Source: Ichthyophonus hoferi (Eukaryota > Opisthokonta > Ichthyosporea > Ichthyophonida > Ichthyophonidae). Taken from it: DNA of 17,079 bases. Location: positions 27,677 to 44,755 of the forward strand of contig NAOQ01000566.1 in NCBI GenBank assembly GCA_002751075.1, given 5' to 3'. The translations under genes were made by a program, and so were the position numbers. Every line of letters starts with the position of its first letter. Position 1 is the first letter of the stretch. The notes under the pieces were generated by a model, which searched no databases, was not told where the DNA came from, and saw nothing but the letters and a program-made list of their open reading frames with translations. This document shows, in pieces, positions 1 to 10,600 of the stretch.

Positions 1-94
1 TGCATACATATATACATACATACATAAATGCATACATATATACATACATACATAAATGCATACATATATACATACATACATAAATGCATACATC
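1..94. repeat. 28-bp minisatellite, 3.3 near-perfect copies
   Basis: Units at 1-28, 29-56 and 57-84 appear identical (TGCATACATATATACATACA plus TACATAAA), followed by a partial copy to about 93. The array touches the window edge and may be longer. It lies inside the CDC40 intron downstream of exon 3. No divergence between copies points to recent expansion. Confidence 0.9.
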
Positions 95-120
95 CCTTCC
101 CTCTCCCCACCCCTCCTCAC

Positions 121-270
121 CTTGGTTCTCCTGTGCCTTGGCCACATCTCCCACAATCACTTGGCTACCATCAGTAGTAGGGTTCATAGCATACCTATTA
201 ATAATGATTGGTTTAGTGTCAGGTCCAAAACTAGCCACTGGGGTGAAGATATATGGAGATTTATGATTGG
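121..270 (-). CDS. CDC40: CDC40/PRP17 exon 3
   Basis: The exon encodes ANHKSPYIFTPVASFGP...INRYAMNPTTDG.QVIVGDVAKAQENQ and ends in a good donor (CAAG|GTGAGG) at phase 1. The tail lines up with the human segment ending EEAEKNQG just before the lysine-rich linker that precedes the WD40 domain. The middle (KSPYIFTPVASFGPDTKPI) replaces the conserved animal segment INDFMFEQQRRTF and is clearly divergent, so either the lineage is distant or a small exon was missed. The preferred acceptor is TATACGCATAG at 271; a second possible acceptor lies at 295. Confidence 0.75.
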
Positions 271-1841
271 CTATGCGTATAGGAGTGTATTTTCTTGTTT
301 GTAAATATCACATGTGTGCTTAGCTATCTAAGCACGAATATATACATACCTAATTATAGATAATAACTATATATATCTGCCAATACCTACCCATAACTAT
401 GGTATGTCCGTCTCTGCTCCTCAAATGAAAAGTCATTCACACCTGCCTCTTCCACAAATCCTGTGCAATGAAATATATCAATCGACTTGATTAGGGTCAA
501 TTCGTAGAGAGAATAAAGGCAGGTCTATATATAGAATAGTATAAAGGTCGCATGACCTATATGATTGCCCATTGGTGTAATATATATATATATTAATATC
601 CTTTATGCATGGAAATTAATATGTGTACATAATGAAAGGGGAGCGGCTAGGCTTGAGAAGATACCCAAGAGACATATATTAAAAAGGGTATTGACCAATT
701 AAACTAACTTATTTAAATTTTAACTTTGCCTTACAGGTTTGGCATTGGTCCAAAAACATGGCCTCATTTTAAAATTTTAACGCACCACTAATCATATTAC
801 GCTGAGCCCTCTCCTGGGTGGTCTTAAAGGGGTTGGTAGGGCCTACAGGGGCGGTGTAGAGCTCCTCATATGTAGGGTTGTATACTAGGGTTTTAGCATG
901 AGGGTCTATGGGATTGACACTGAGAATGGTTTCCTGTAGGCAATAGGTGGGCATAGGGGTATAGTGGATGTATAGAAGGAGAAGCATTAGTGATATGTAT
1001 GCATTAGTGTATAACAGGAAGAAAAGAAAGATTAATTGGGATTGCATAAAAATGTATATTTACATATATTTATATATATATATCTCAACGCTCTCCCTAC
1101 AACTCTTCTTTCTACACAGGAAGCAAGTTTGTGTACTGTAAAACACGTATATCTACTTAAACAATAAACATGCACATACAAATATACACATGCAAACATA
1201 TATACGCATAGACATTATAGACTTATAGATAGGCATACATACACATACAGACTTGTAGATACACAGAGAAGGAGGTAAAAAGAAACTGAGAGATGCTACT
1301 GTTCAAGTACATAAACATATAATAATATTTAAATAATCCTCGTTCTATAATACCCAATAGTCAAACCTTCTACTTGTAACCACTTCAATATACAAATATA
1401 ATCGTAAAGATCACTACACGGATAAATAGATCCACTCGGGTATCCCTAATGTACATAAAGAATAACTGTGCATATCTTTGTAAAACACAAACATAAAGAT
1501 AACAAAAAATATAAAAGGAAATATATAAAAATTACATTCTAAAGGAAGTTCCTGGAAGAATGAGTTTTAAGGAAAGAGACAGAGGGCACAAGAACAGAGG
1601 TAAGGAGATTTTTAAATATGCCGGATTTTCATATGTAAATGGTCTGTATATTGGGTGAGATAAAAGATAAAGTATCTAGGGCTGGCGTTTAACTTACCCT
1701 AGAGTGCACTACGGGGGCGACATCTAGTTTCATTTTCTTTTTCATGGCCTCCATGTCAACCTTTCCTACTACCATTTCCTCCTGGTCTGATCCATTCTCA
1801 TCCTCTGATCCACTACTACCATACTGCGCTACCTGATCCAT
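121..1841 (-). CDS. CDC40: CDC40/PRP17 second-step splicing factor, 5' portion (3 exons, runs off left edge)
   Basis: Pre-mRNA-processing factor 17 is a WD40 nuclear protein of the spliceosome that acts at the second catalytic step. Three exons are visible on the minus strand: 1841-1698, 933-786 and 270-121, with introns of about 764 and 515 bp. Intron phases agree throughout (0, then 1, then a phase-1 donor at 121/120). From memory of the family, the match to human CDC40 is colinear. An acidic, Gly/Ser-rich start (QYGSSGSEDENGSD) is followed by the hallmark block NPIDP...VYNPTYEELY..P.GP.NPF...........RNMISG, then by YAMNPTTDG.QV...V..A.ENQG, which aligns with the human YALDPSLDN...EEAEKNQG segment. 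Only about 98 residues of a protein usually near 580 residues are present; the seven-blade WD40 propeller should lie beyond the left edge. The start at 1841 is the first ATG of the acidic exon and is preceded by GC-poor leader sequence. Identification is firm; the exact exon 2/3 junction is less so. Confidence 0.88.
786..933 (-). CDS. CDC40: CDC40/PRP17 exon 2 (NPTYEELY..GP.NPF signature)
   Basis: The acceptor is a strong pyrimidine-rich ...TTGCCTACAG just right of 933. The exon encodes ETILSVNPIDP, then VYNPTYEELYTAPVGPTNPF and RNMIS, which is the most conserved N-terminal block of PRP17 proteins. The donor is ambiguous. GTGCGT directly left of 786 gives phase 1 and pairs with the preferred exon 3 acceptor. 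An alternative GTTAAA donor after 782 gives phase 2 and pairs with an acceptor at 294. Either choice keeps the frame open, and they differ by only a few residues. Confidence 0.85.
1698..1841 (-). CDS. CDC40: CDC40/PRP17 exon 1 (start codon, acidic N-terminus)
   Basis: This exon has 48 codons from ATG at 1841 to a textbook donor (AGG|GTAAGT) at 1698/1697, phase 0. The translation begins MDQVAQYGSSGSEDENGSDQ. The Tyr-Gly-Ser-Ser-Gly followed by an acidic/serine stretch mirrors the start of animal CDC40. It then becomes Met/Lys-rich (EAMKKKMKLD) and ends APVVHSR. The phase-0 end matches the phase-0 start of the next exon. Confidence 0.82.
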
Positions 1842-2640
1842 TATAACGTTAGGAATGGTTGCCTAGCGCAACACACGGACCAATAAGAAGGACTGCGTGA
1901 TATATATAACGGTGTTATGTTTTGGATACTAAAACCATATACTTTCCCACACTACCACTTTGCATATACTTATATACTTTATATAATAGGGTGTATTGTG
2001 GATGTGGATGGCAGCCTAATGACTATTAACTATATATGGATGTTATTAGTGACATCATAGATTGAGCCATTCTCGTCATAACTCCTCCAATAAGATCTAA
2101 TTCATAATTAATCTTCTAATTAATCTGCTTATTATTAATTAATTTACTAACTAATATCTTTTTCCCTTCAATGAAAATCAGGACATTTGCGATTATCCTC
2201 CAAAAAAGGCTAAATTTTCAATCAAAATGGGATTATATACATCGAAACGGCTAGGCTATTTCTCCACGTTTGACCTATGCCGAAAACGGACCTGTCTTTA
2301 TGTCTATTACTATGTCAATATGTTAATAATAAATAATACATATATATGTTATTTATTTTTTTATTCATTTCTCGGTAAATCTATCCATTTATATTTATTT
2401 TAAAGACAATCTTCGATATCTTTGTCTAAAATCTTATAGACAAATGACGGTCTGTGTTTTTTTCATTCTCTTTTTCTTATACTAGTTGTGCCTTCTCTGA
2501 ACAGCAGTCTTGTCCTCTTCAGATCTATAATAACCCGAGCAATCCAATAAGTGAAAGTTTTTAATGGTCGATGTAAGTCTATATTCTATAGTATATTATA
2601 TTTGCTTATTACTGATTTTTTGATGCTTAATTCTATAATA
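1842..2640. other. Intergenic, AT-rich; CDC40 upstream region
   Basis: No supported gene. The first about 100 bp should hold the CDC40 leader and promoter, but I see no diagnostic core element. The region around 2090-2160 is almost pure TTAATTAATT-type sequence. Short ORFs here are chance readings of AT-rich DNA. Confidence 0.5.
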
Positions 2641-2659
2641 CTTAAAAATCCAATCAATT

Positions 2660-2880
2660 CATACAATGACTTTGAACGTTAAAGCGATGTATTTGCCACC
2701 ATATAGTCTCGATTTCAATCCAACTGAAAACATTTATTTCTAAATTAAGTCTAACCTCAATTCAATTAGACATAGAGCAACTCAATGTAATCAGCTAAAA
2801 TTACATGTTACATCAGTTCTGAAAAATCTGCAAAACTATAATCTATAAGAGTATTGGGGTTATATGTGACAGGTACTAGC
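2660..2880 (+). pseudogene. Tc1/mariner-like (DDE) transposase remnant, C-terminal end
   Basis: Around 2685-2740 the plus strand reads MYLPPYSLDFNPTENIYF, the hallmark of the last catalytic block of Tc1/mariner/IS630-family transposases (LPPYSPDLNPIEN). The same frame continues as IKSNLNSIRH..A...., LKNLQNYNL and EYWGYM, matching the family's K-linker and the terminal '..hcGY' motif. Two in-frame stops (TAA after ENIYF and TAA before EYWGYM) break it, and the N-terminal DNA-binding part and first two catalytic Asp blocks are not recognisable. It is an old, dead fragment. I could not find its terminal inverted repeats. Confidence 0.65.
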
Positions 2881-3023
2881 GCGGGAGATTAATGGTTTTG
2901 AATAAAATATTGTAATTTACTGTATCTGCTGTTCTTGTTGTTTAAATGTTTCTATTTTTTTTAAAAAAAAATAGAATTTTTCAGCGTATTTCCAAAATAT
3001 TTTACCATCTTTTTTGTTGTAAA

Positions 3024-3086
3024 ATCTTTCTATATATTTCAGAAATCTTTCCATATGTTCCCGAAACCTCTCCATATATTTCCGAA
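3024..3086. repeat. 21-bp tandem repeat, 3 copies
   Basis: Units at 3024-3044, 3045-3065 and 3066-3086 follow the consensus ATCTYTCYATATRTTYCNGAA. They differ at a few positions each. Read on the minus strand they give a 7-residue period (YMERFRE/HMERFLK), but there is no surrounding gene, so I treat this as a non-coding repeat. Confidence 0.75.
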
Positions 3087-3194
3087 ATACCTTGTAAATT
3101 AAATAAACATACAAATAACAAAGTAAGAAATAAATGCATAAGAAAATAAATCAAAAAACACCTTGAATTGGTCCACGTGCTGCAAGGTGGCATC

Positions 3195-3409
3195 ATGTAG
3201 AAGGGACCAATCGCACTTGACAATTTTGATGTGTTGATATATTTACGTTTGAAACATTACATAGTGCGATAGTAGTTGATCATAGTCAATTTATGACAAT
3301 TGTGTATGATAACTATATCCGACAACCATACATAGAAAAATGGATAAATGCTACATGGCCTGATTTAAACTCTTTCTGCTTATCCATGTTCCTATGTCAG
3401 GAGTCATAA
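3195..3409 (+). pseudogene. Possible Merlin/IS1595-like transposase fragment
   Basis: A frame open from 3230 to 3409 reads CVDIFTFETLHSAIVVDHSQF, then MTIVYDNYIRQPYIEKWINATW. The spacing resembles the third catalytic block of Merlin/IS1595 (ISXO2-like) transposases, where a Tyr/His is followed by (V)NHS..FV, about 12 residues, then an HT..IE..W core; here HS, F, YI-E-K-W are kept. Just upstream, EGTNRT could echo the 'pGt.I.SD.w..Y' block but with stops. The assignment is from motif shape only and may be wrong. No TIRs were found. Confidence 0.35.
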
Positions 3410-4121
3410 ATTCCTACTCTTGTGGTAGGTTGTATTTACATCTGTTATTCCAAAATTCAGGTATGACCTTCAGGTTCACAGGTGTTGCAAATCAACAACT
3501 TTCTATCAATCTATCTTCTGCAATAATGTACATCACTATAAAATTATTTGCTTTACACTCCCTACAATAACAAAATACTATTTTGGTGGCCTCCCAATGG
3601 GAAAAATTGAAAATAAATATGCAATTTTATGTTTTTCTTGGTTACCACATTGATACGTTTTACGGCTGGTTTCAGGAATAGTTTTATATTGAACAAACTG
3701 TCTTTTTTTCTATTGTGGTTGATGGATTGACTTACAACGTTATACCGCTTCGATTGTGTTGTACTTAATTTGTAAATTGTCGGTTCTGATTATTTTTTCA
3801 TCATGCACTTAACCTCATCAGTTATTATAACTACGATGAATACTACTTTGTAACATCTGAAAAATAGATACAGATACTGTTAGGTAGGAAAGGAAATTAG
3901 TTGTCTAAATCGTTATTATTATTATTTTTTATATACCAATTAATTGTTGAGGTTTTTTCTTTTTTTCTGATACCATCTCATGAGTTAGAGATTTTGAAAG
4001 TAAATATTTCTTTAAAAAATTATGTTGATGGCTATAAAAGTGTTTGGATTGATTTTTTTTCTTCATTATCATTTTCGGCTGGCAAAGCAAACATGGGCGG
4101 TGATTAAACAGATCTGGAATC

Positions 4122-4196
4122 TCAATCTAGGTGATTAATTTGCTATTAATTAGAGATTCATTAGAGAATAATTAGCAATTATTAATTGGCGATTGA
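4122..4196. repeat. Imperfect AT-rich palindrome
   Basis: The two halves, around CAATCTAGGTGATTAATTTGC and GCAATTATTAATTGGCGATTG, are near reverse complements with small indels, meeting at about 4160. It is likely a small MITE relic or a slipped palindrome; there is no coding content. Confidence 0.4.
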
Positions 4197-4248
4197 AGAA
4201 TTCAATAATCACAGCGATTTATAGGACCGGAATGTTTAATAAATTTTA

Positions 4249-4288
4249 GCCAATAGGCACATTTATAGCATTTTGTGGCCAATAGGCA
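4249..4288. promoter_or_regulatory. Duplicated GCCAATAGGCA (CCAAT-box-like) motif
   Basis: An 11-bp sequence, GCCAATAGGCA, occurs at 4249-4259 and again at 4278-4288, 29 bp apart. Each contains CCAAT. The pair lies about 350 bp before the proposed start of the plus-strand TPR gene, so a promoter role is possible, but this is inference from position and motif alone. Confidence 0.25.
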
Positions 4289-4634
4289 TAATTCTAATAA
4301 TATTAGCCAAGGAAAACAACTCTATAGAAATTTTAATGGCCTTATATCGGAGCAAACGAATTGTTGCAGTTATAATAATGTATAGATGTCATATAATATA
4401 TAAATAATGTAGTACATTAAGTTATAGTTTATTAATATTTAGTTACTACTAATTGATTTTTGAACAAAATTTTATAAATTTAAAATGTGTGGTTAAAGTC
4501 TTAATTTTTTACTTTAAATTTGTATTTATTTATATTCTTTATAGACTTTAAGCTGTCCGGCAGCCATAAACACACATGTATAAGTCGAAAGTTTTATCTT
4601 GGTTGAATGGGGTTCCTATCCTAATAGCTTCACA

Positions 4635-4660
4635 ATGCCCTCAGTCCTCATGATATTAAG
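4635..4660 (+). CDS. Tentative 5' coding mini-exon of the TPR gene
   Basis: ATG at 4635 opens MPSVLMIL and runs into AAG|GTAAAG at 4660/4661, a plausible donor of phase 2. That is exactly the phase required by the next acceptor (4660 AG + T5472 = AGT). The support is phase and splice signal only; other unseen 5' exons could serve instead. Confidence 0.3.
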
Positions 4661-7600
4661 GTAAAGGTAATGTGGGTATTTACTTTAAAATTTTGTATAT
4701 TACAAGTTTATTGTCACTTGTTTTTGCCATTAAAATTTTTAGTTACAGTTTTATACTTAATAATTGTGAAGATAAAAAAGGCTTGCCAATTTTAAGTATC
4801 TATTGTTGTTTCAAAATATTTAAGTCATATATAGTTGGCCTCCCCCATCATATTCTTTACTTACATGGCTACCAAGAATCCACATAAAAAAACACTTATA
4901 AATACTAGTGAAGAGGTATATACTGATGGAGATTATATTTCAAGTACCCAATAATATAGAGGAATACTATAAAATAGAAAATACTATTATTTTGTAGGTA
5001 TAGAAAGATATAAATAAGGTTTGTGAGGCATATGGATTGTTAATACTATGTAAATACGAATAGGTATACGAGAAGATAGTTTTGTATTTATACAAGCGTG
5101 TATGTATACTATCATACTATCATACTATCCTTCTACCATACTATTGTACATACTACTATTCCATCATATATACCATCATACTATCATACTATCATTTTAT
5201 CATATATACTATCCTATCATACTACCATACTATAATATATACTATCATTCTATCATACATACTATCATACTATCGTAGATATCGTATATGCATACGGGAA
5301 AAACATTATATATTACATTGACTCATACAAATACTATCCAAAAGTTATTGGGCCATAAAGTAACATCTAATAATCATTTAATCATTGATCCATCAAAATC
5401 CCATCCAATAGTCAAGAGACATAAAATTTATTGCCTAACTATACTATTTTTATTGGCTTTTTCCCTTACAGTAAGTGCCCTCTCGACTTTAAGCAGCTGT
5501 GGGCCAAGTCATCTACATTCCGTAGAATAGTGGTTGCCATGGCACCCATCCATACCTGGGATGGTACGTATTATTTCTATATCTATTGGTCACCTCGCTA
5601 TTATTGGTTTATTACTTTGGGGTTACAGGTTATTCTGATGTTTTTCTGCTATTAAGCTGTTATAGACCCATGATAAATCTATTGCAAATCTATTAGAAAT
5701 ATGGTTATAATTAAAACCGGTTTGAAATATGTGGACACCTGCTCTTATTATTGTACTCGATGTTTTTTTATTAATATTCCTACCGTCTGACTAAAGGTAA
5801 GATGGCATTATGATATAGTAATACGATTGTATAATAGTATGATGGTACAATAGTATAGTCGTAATATTATAGTATGATAGTATGATGTTATAATAGTTAT
5901 AACAGTAAAATAGTATAGTAGTATAGTAGTATTATATTATAGTATGATAATATGATGTTATAATAGTTATGACAGTAAAATAGTATAGTAGTATAGTAGT
6001 ATAGTAGTATTATATTATAGTATGATAGTATGATGGTATAATCGTATATGATAGTATAACATTATGATAGTAAGATGACATGATAATATTTATCTATATA
6101 AATATATACATCCGTTTCTATCTACCTATGCCTACAGTCATATATACGAACATATCGTCAAATCATTTTCTTTTTAATTTTAACAACAATGGTTTATAGG
6201 TACAAGCTAAGGGACAGTTTTATTGATTGGTACAGATATTTCCCGTATATACAGCTCGTTAATTCACATAATACTTATATATTTTTGCTACACAGTAACC
6301 TTAACCATGCGAAATTCGATGCTTCTCGTCAAAAATTCTAATGAGGTTTGGGGTGTACCAATAACATCTGTACCTTTAGAGATACAGAGAGGGTATAAAG
6401 TAAACGTTCTATCAAATAATATAGCCAACAACATGGATGCATTACAAACTAATGTTAAAGGTAATAGAAAGGTAGGGCTGGAGAGTAACAATGATTGGGC
6501 GACCAGTTGGACGAACCAATTAGATCGAGAATGGAAAGGGAAATTACAACGAAATTTAGAAAAGAAAGAACAGAAAGAAGTGAAACGTAGGAAGGTATTG
6601 GCGTGGGAGGAGGAGAAGGGTAGAAATGATAAGGAAATACAGCATGATAGAGAAAGAGAGGGAGGAGGGAGGGAAAAGAAGGGGGACGTGGAAATGGAAA
6701 GGGATGTACAGGCGGAAAGGGAAACAGTTTTGCAACAAGAAAAGCTTAGAAAATGGGAATTGGAATTGGAACTTAATAGGGAAAGAGAGGGAAGAGAAAA
6801 CAAAAGAGAGAGATTTATGGACAGGAAAAGGGACAGAGTGAGGGTGAGAGATATGACAGTGGCCGAGGAGGTTGTTTTTGAAAGAAAAAGAGAAAGAGAA
6901 AGAGCAAGAGAAAAAGTAAGAGAAATAGAGACAGAAATGGAAGTGAATTCAGGCAGGCAAAGTGGTAAGACAATAGACAGTCTTGACGATAGAGGAAAGA
7001 AAATTGAGATTGAAGATCTAATAATGACATCAGATCATGATTTTTCTGCTAATAGGTGGTTAGATTGGGCAAAGGGTCGGGATCAAATTAAAACCATTAA
7101 CTGGGATGTACGGGTGAAAGGTAAGCCACTAATGGATACCTCTATAGAGTCTGTAGATGGACAGTTACAGGTGAAGGAGAGGGGAAAGGAGATGGTCTCG
7201 GTTAGTTCTAAAGGAACAGACCAATTGCATTTAAAAACAGTGGGAGAAGATGTGATTGCATTGAGGGAGAGGAAAGATGATGGTGTGGTGAATGTACCCC
7301 ATCAGGGAAAGGGATTAAATAAAATACCGAACAAGGAAATTGTAACGGATGAAATAGACCAATGGAAGGAGAGTAAGAGGGGGAGGAGGGGGATAGGTGT
7401 GGAAGATATGATTGGATGTAGAACAACAGTTACTATGGAACTCAACAAGGAAATAACATTGGAAAAACTACAGAAAAGAGTGAAAGGAGAGACAAAGATA
7501 ATTAGTAGCAATAGTGCGTATTGTAACGAGAATAGACCAGATAATGTAATAGGACAATCGGTGGAAGAGACACTAGACCGAGTTGACTGGTTGGCTTGGG

Positions 7601-10600
7601 CTAAGGCACAGCATAGGGTAAATGAAGTGAAAGCTGTTGAGAATACCAATGGAAGGACTTTTGTTAAAGTTAATGAAAGGTATCCATTGGAGGAATTGAG
7701 GAAAAATGATGCGAAGGCAATAAGGGTAGGGTCGATTACTTCTGGAATGAAGGATAATATGTGGGATATGACAGAAGAGAAAGAAATATCAGTAAAAGAA
7801 AAGGAAAGAGAAATAGAAAGAGAATATGTAAAAATGAAGGAACTAGAGGAATTGAACAAAGCACATGTACAGGAATCGATTATCACAGATACCAACAAAA
7901 ATAAGTTTGAAAAGGTTAGATGTCATACTATTTGTGGAAATTTCGATCCGATTTCTAAGACAGATCGGTGGATTGATTGGGCCTTTAAAGATATTATGAA
8001 GGTGGAAAAGACTGTTTTGGCCAATAATAAAGCGGATATAAATATTACAAATGAATACCTTGACAATGGAACAGAGAAGAAGGAGAGTGTACCTGTTATT
8101 GCTATGGAAACAACAGAAATAGGTCAGAGTAGACATGGAGGTGATGCAATGATCTTGATAGGAAGGCAGAGAGGTGGGTATATGGGTGATGTTGACGTTA
8201 AAAAGAAAGGTAGGAATAGGGGTCAGGAAAGAGAAAGAGAAATAGAAAGAGAAAGAGAAAAAAACACAGAAAAAGAAAAAGAGATAGAAAGAGAAATATT
8301 AATGAAAAAAGAGAGAGAAATAGAAAGAGAGAGAGACAGCGAAAGAGAAAGGGAAAGAAAAATAGAGAAAGAAAGAGGGATAGCAAGAGAGAACATATTG
8401 GAATATACCAACAAACAGAAAATGGACAAGGGAAATAATACTAAGAAGAGAAATAGGCAAGATATGGGTCAAAGAACAGAGAAAGTAGTAGATGAAGGCA
8501 TAGAAAGGAAATGGTGTGATTGGGCTGGGTGTCAGGATATGGTCAATGATATTGAGTCAGTAAAATTTAATACTGACAATACATTGGTGGGGAGTAATAA
8601 AAGAAATGGTGTAGAGGAAAAGAATAGAGAGGCACCCACAGTCATGCATAGTATAGAGGAAGACAGATCAGATAGGATACCTGATACTAATAGGTTAGTA
8701 GGAAAGATGGAAGCAACAGGAGTGGTAAAGGAAGGAATTGGATTTGATAAGCTGGGAATAGAACATATAAGCATCAATAAGAGTAAAGAGATCGGAGTTA
8801 ACCAATTGAGAGATGGGGATTTAAGGGAAAAGGTCGATGATTCGACAGTGGCTAAATGGATTGATTGGGTGAAACGATTGGATAGGATCCATAGTATCAC
8901 ATTTCGGGAAGAGGTATTGGACCTTGCTCTGATTGGTGCGGTTAATGAAATACCTAATATAGTTAATGACGGGCAAGAACCATATATAGTTAAAGAAAAT
9001 GTGAACGGGGGAGGAGGAGCCAGTGAGGAAACCGTATCGGTTGTTGCTATGGAAACGGAAAGGGAAAGGGGAATTTTATTTTTACCCAATAAGAGACAAG
9101 ATATGGATAGACTGGCAGAAGAGAAGAAGTTCATGTCAATGACTGCATTGAGGCAACCAATAGAAACCAAGAAAGTATTGATAGATCAAAAGGAAACACC
9201 AAAGGGAAATAATTCTAAAAATATACCTATAAAACAGGGCACAGAAGGGAGCATTACAGTGATGGCCCAATTAAAAGATAATTTATGGGATAATGGTAAG
9301 CAAGGGAGAACAGATATTGAGAAGGAAGGAATAAAACCAAAGGATATTATTGGAGGAAAGGGCTTATTGGATCCATCAGGCGACCAATCACAAGAGAACA
9401 CTGGTCTTCATAAGAGGAAAGAGGATTGTATTTATAATATAAAGGACCAATCAGATAATGTTACTAGTGATCATGGTAAGGGAGTGAAATGGAAAGGATA
9501 TAAGAATTGGACAAATAAATTGAATTCTACAGGAGAGATTGATAATCGTGTGATAACTGATCAATCGGATGAGATATTGAATCAATCCAAATTGGTAGAA
9601 ATAAGTAAAGATGGGACCCCACTTGGAGTAGATGTGGGTGAAAAAGATTTGAATGAAGTACAGGAGAGGGAGAAGATGAAGGAAGAAAAAATGAGAGAGT
9701 TGGAGTGTGACAGGGCGATAACACAGAAGAATGCAGAGGAGAGAGAAAGCATTGCAACTATTGAAAAATCCCTGTTGGTTATTATGAAAACAATTACAAC
9801 CAAATATGAGAAGAATAAGAGACGGGACGAGAGGAGAGAGAAAAAAAGGAAGAAAGACAAAGAGAAAGAAAATGAAAGGATTCTGAAGAAAGCGCTAGAG
9901 GATGCGGATAGTATAACGGATTGTAGTTTTAAGCATTCATTGGATGAAAATGAAAATAAAAGTGAGCCATTGGATTTTCTGAAATATAGATTTAAAGTCA
10001 AGTCACTATTGCAGGTACAACAGGCGGAAGAGGTCGTGGATAAATACCAGAAGGAATGGAGTAAAGTGGTTCCTATACCTACCAATAAGTGTGTAAAGAG
10101 TAATAGTAAAACGACAGGCAAGTCCTCTCTGGGTTGGACAAAGAAAGGAGTGGACACTGTAGAAGATATGGTAGTTATGCCAAAGGAGAGAGAGATACAG
10201 GAGTATGAGGCTCAGCTTGAAGATATGGCTAAAATCCAGGCGGAGTTGAGAGAGTTGTCATTGAAACAACAGGCACATTTAGTTTTAAATATTTTTACTA
10301 ATTTTTGGGGATTGGCGTATTATAAATCTCAAGAGCTTAGTCCGAAGCAGAAAGAGATGGCCAGGGTTGCTGAGGAGGAGAGGAAGGAGAAAAACAGACT
10401 GTATTGTTTAAGTCTGAATAATACTGTGGAGAAAATAACACAAAGGTGTGTATATATGTGTTTATGCTTATATATGTATATGTATATGCAAGTATTTGTT
10501 CATGTTTGTATGCTACGCATTCCCACCATATAATATCAAGATAATCGCATAAAATTATTTGTTTTTTTAACCTAATATACATATATACCATAAAACACTA

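Noticed and set aside
2917-3223. Overlapping frames on both strands with a seven-residue period (YMERFRE...)
   Set aside because: The period comes from a 21-bp tandem repeat; there are no splice sites or conserved neighbours.
3440-3660. Minus-strand frame with a Cys-x-x-x-Cys piece (FCYCRECK) that could be a zinc ribbon of a transposase
   Set aside because: It has the opposite strand to the nearby transposase fragment, only two Cys pairs partly formed, and nothing else of the domain.
3901-4107. 68-codon hydrophobic plus frame
   Set aside because: T-rich sequence gives runs of Leu/Phe/Ile; it has a TTG start, no splice context and no motif.
5082-5321. Tyr/Ile-rich 79-codon frame
   Set aside because: It is a direct reading of the CATACTATC microsatellite.
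6288-10157. Several long minus-strand reading frames (up to about 210 codons) rich in Ser, Leu and Phe
   Set aside because: They are antisense shadows of the purine-rich giant exon; pyrimidine-rich strands lack stops and give S/L/F/P proteins with no family features.
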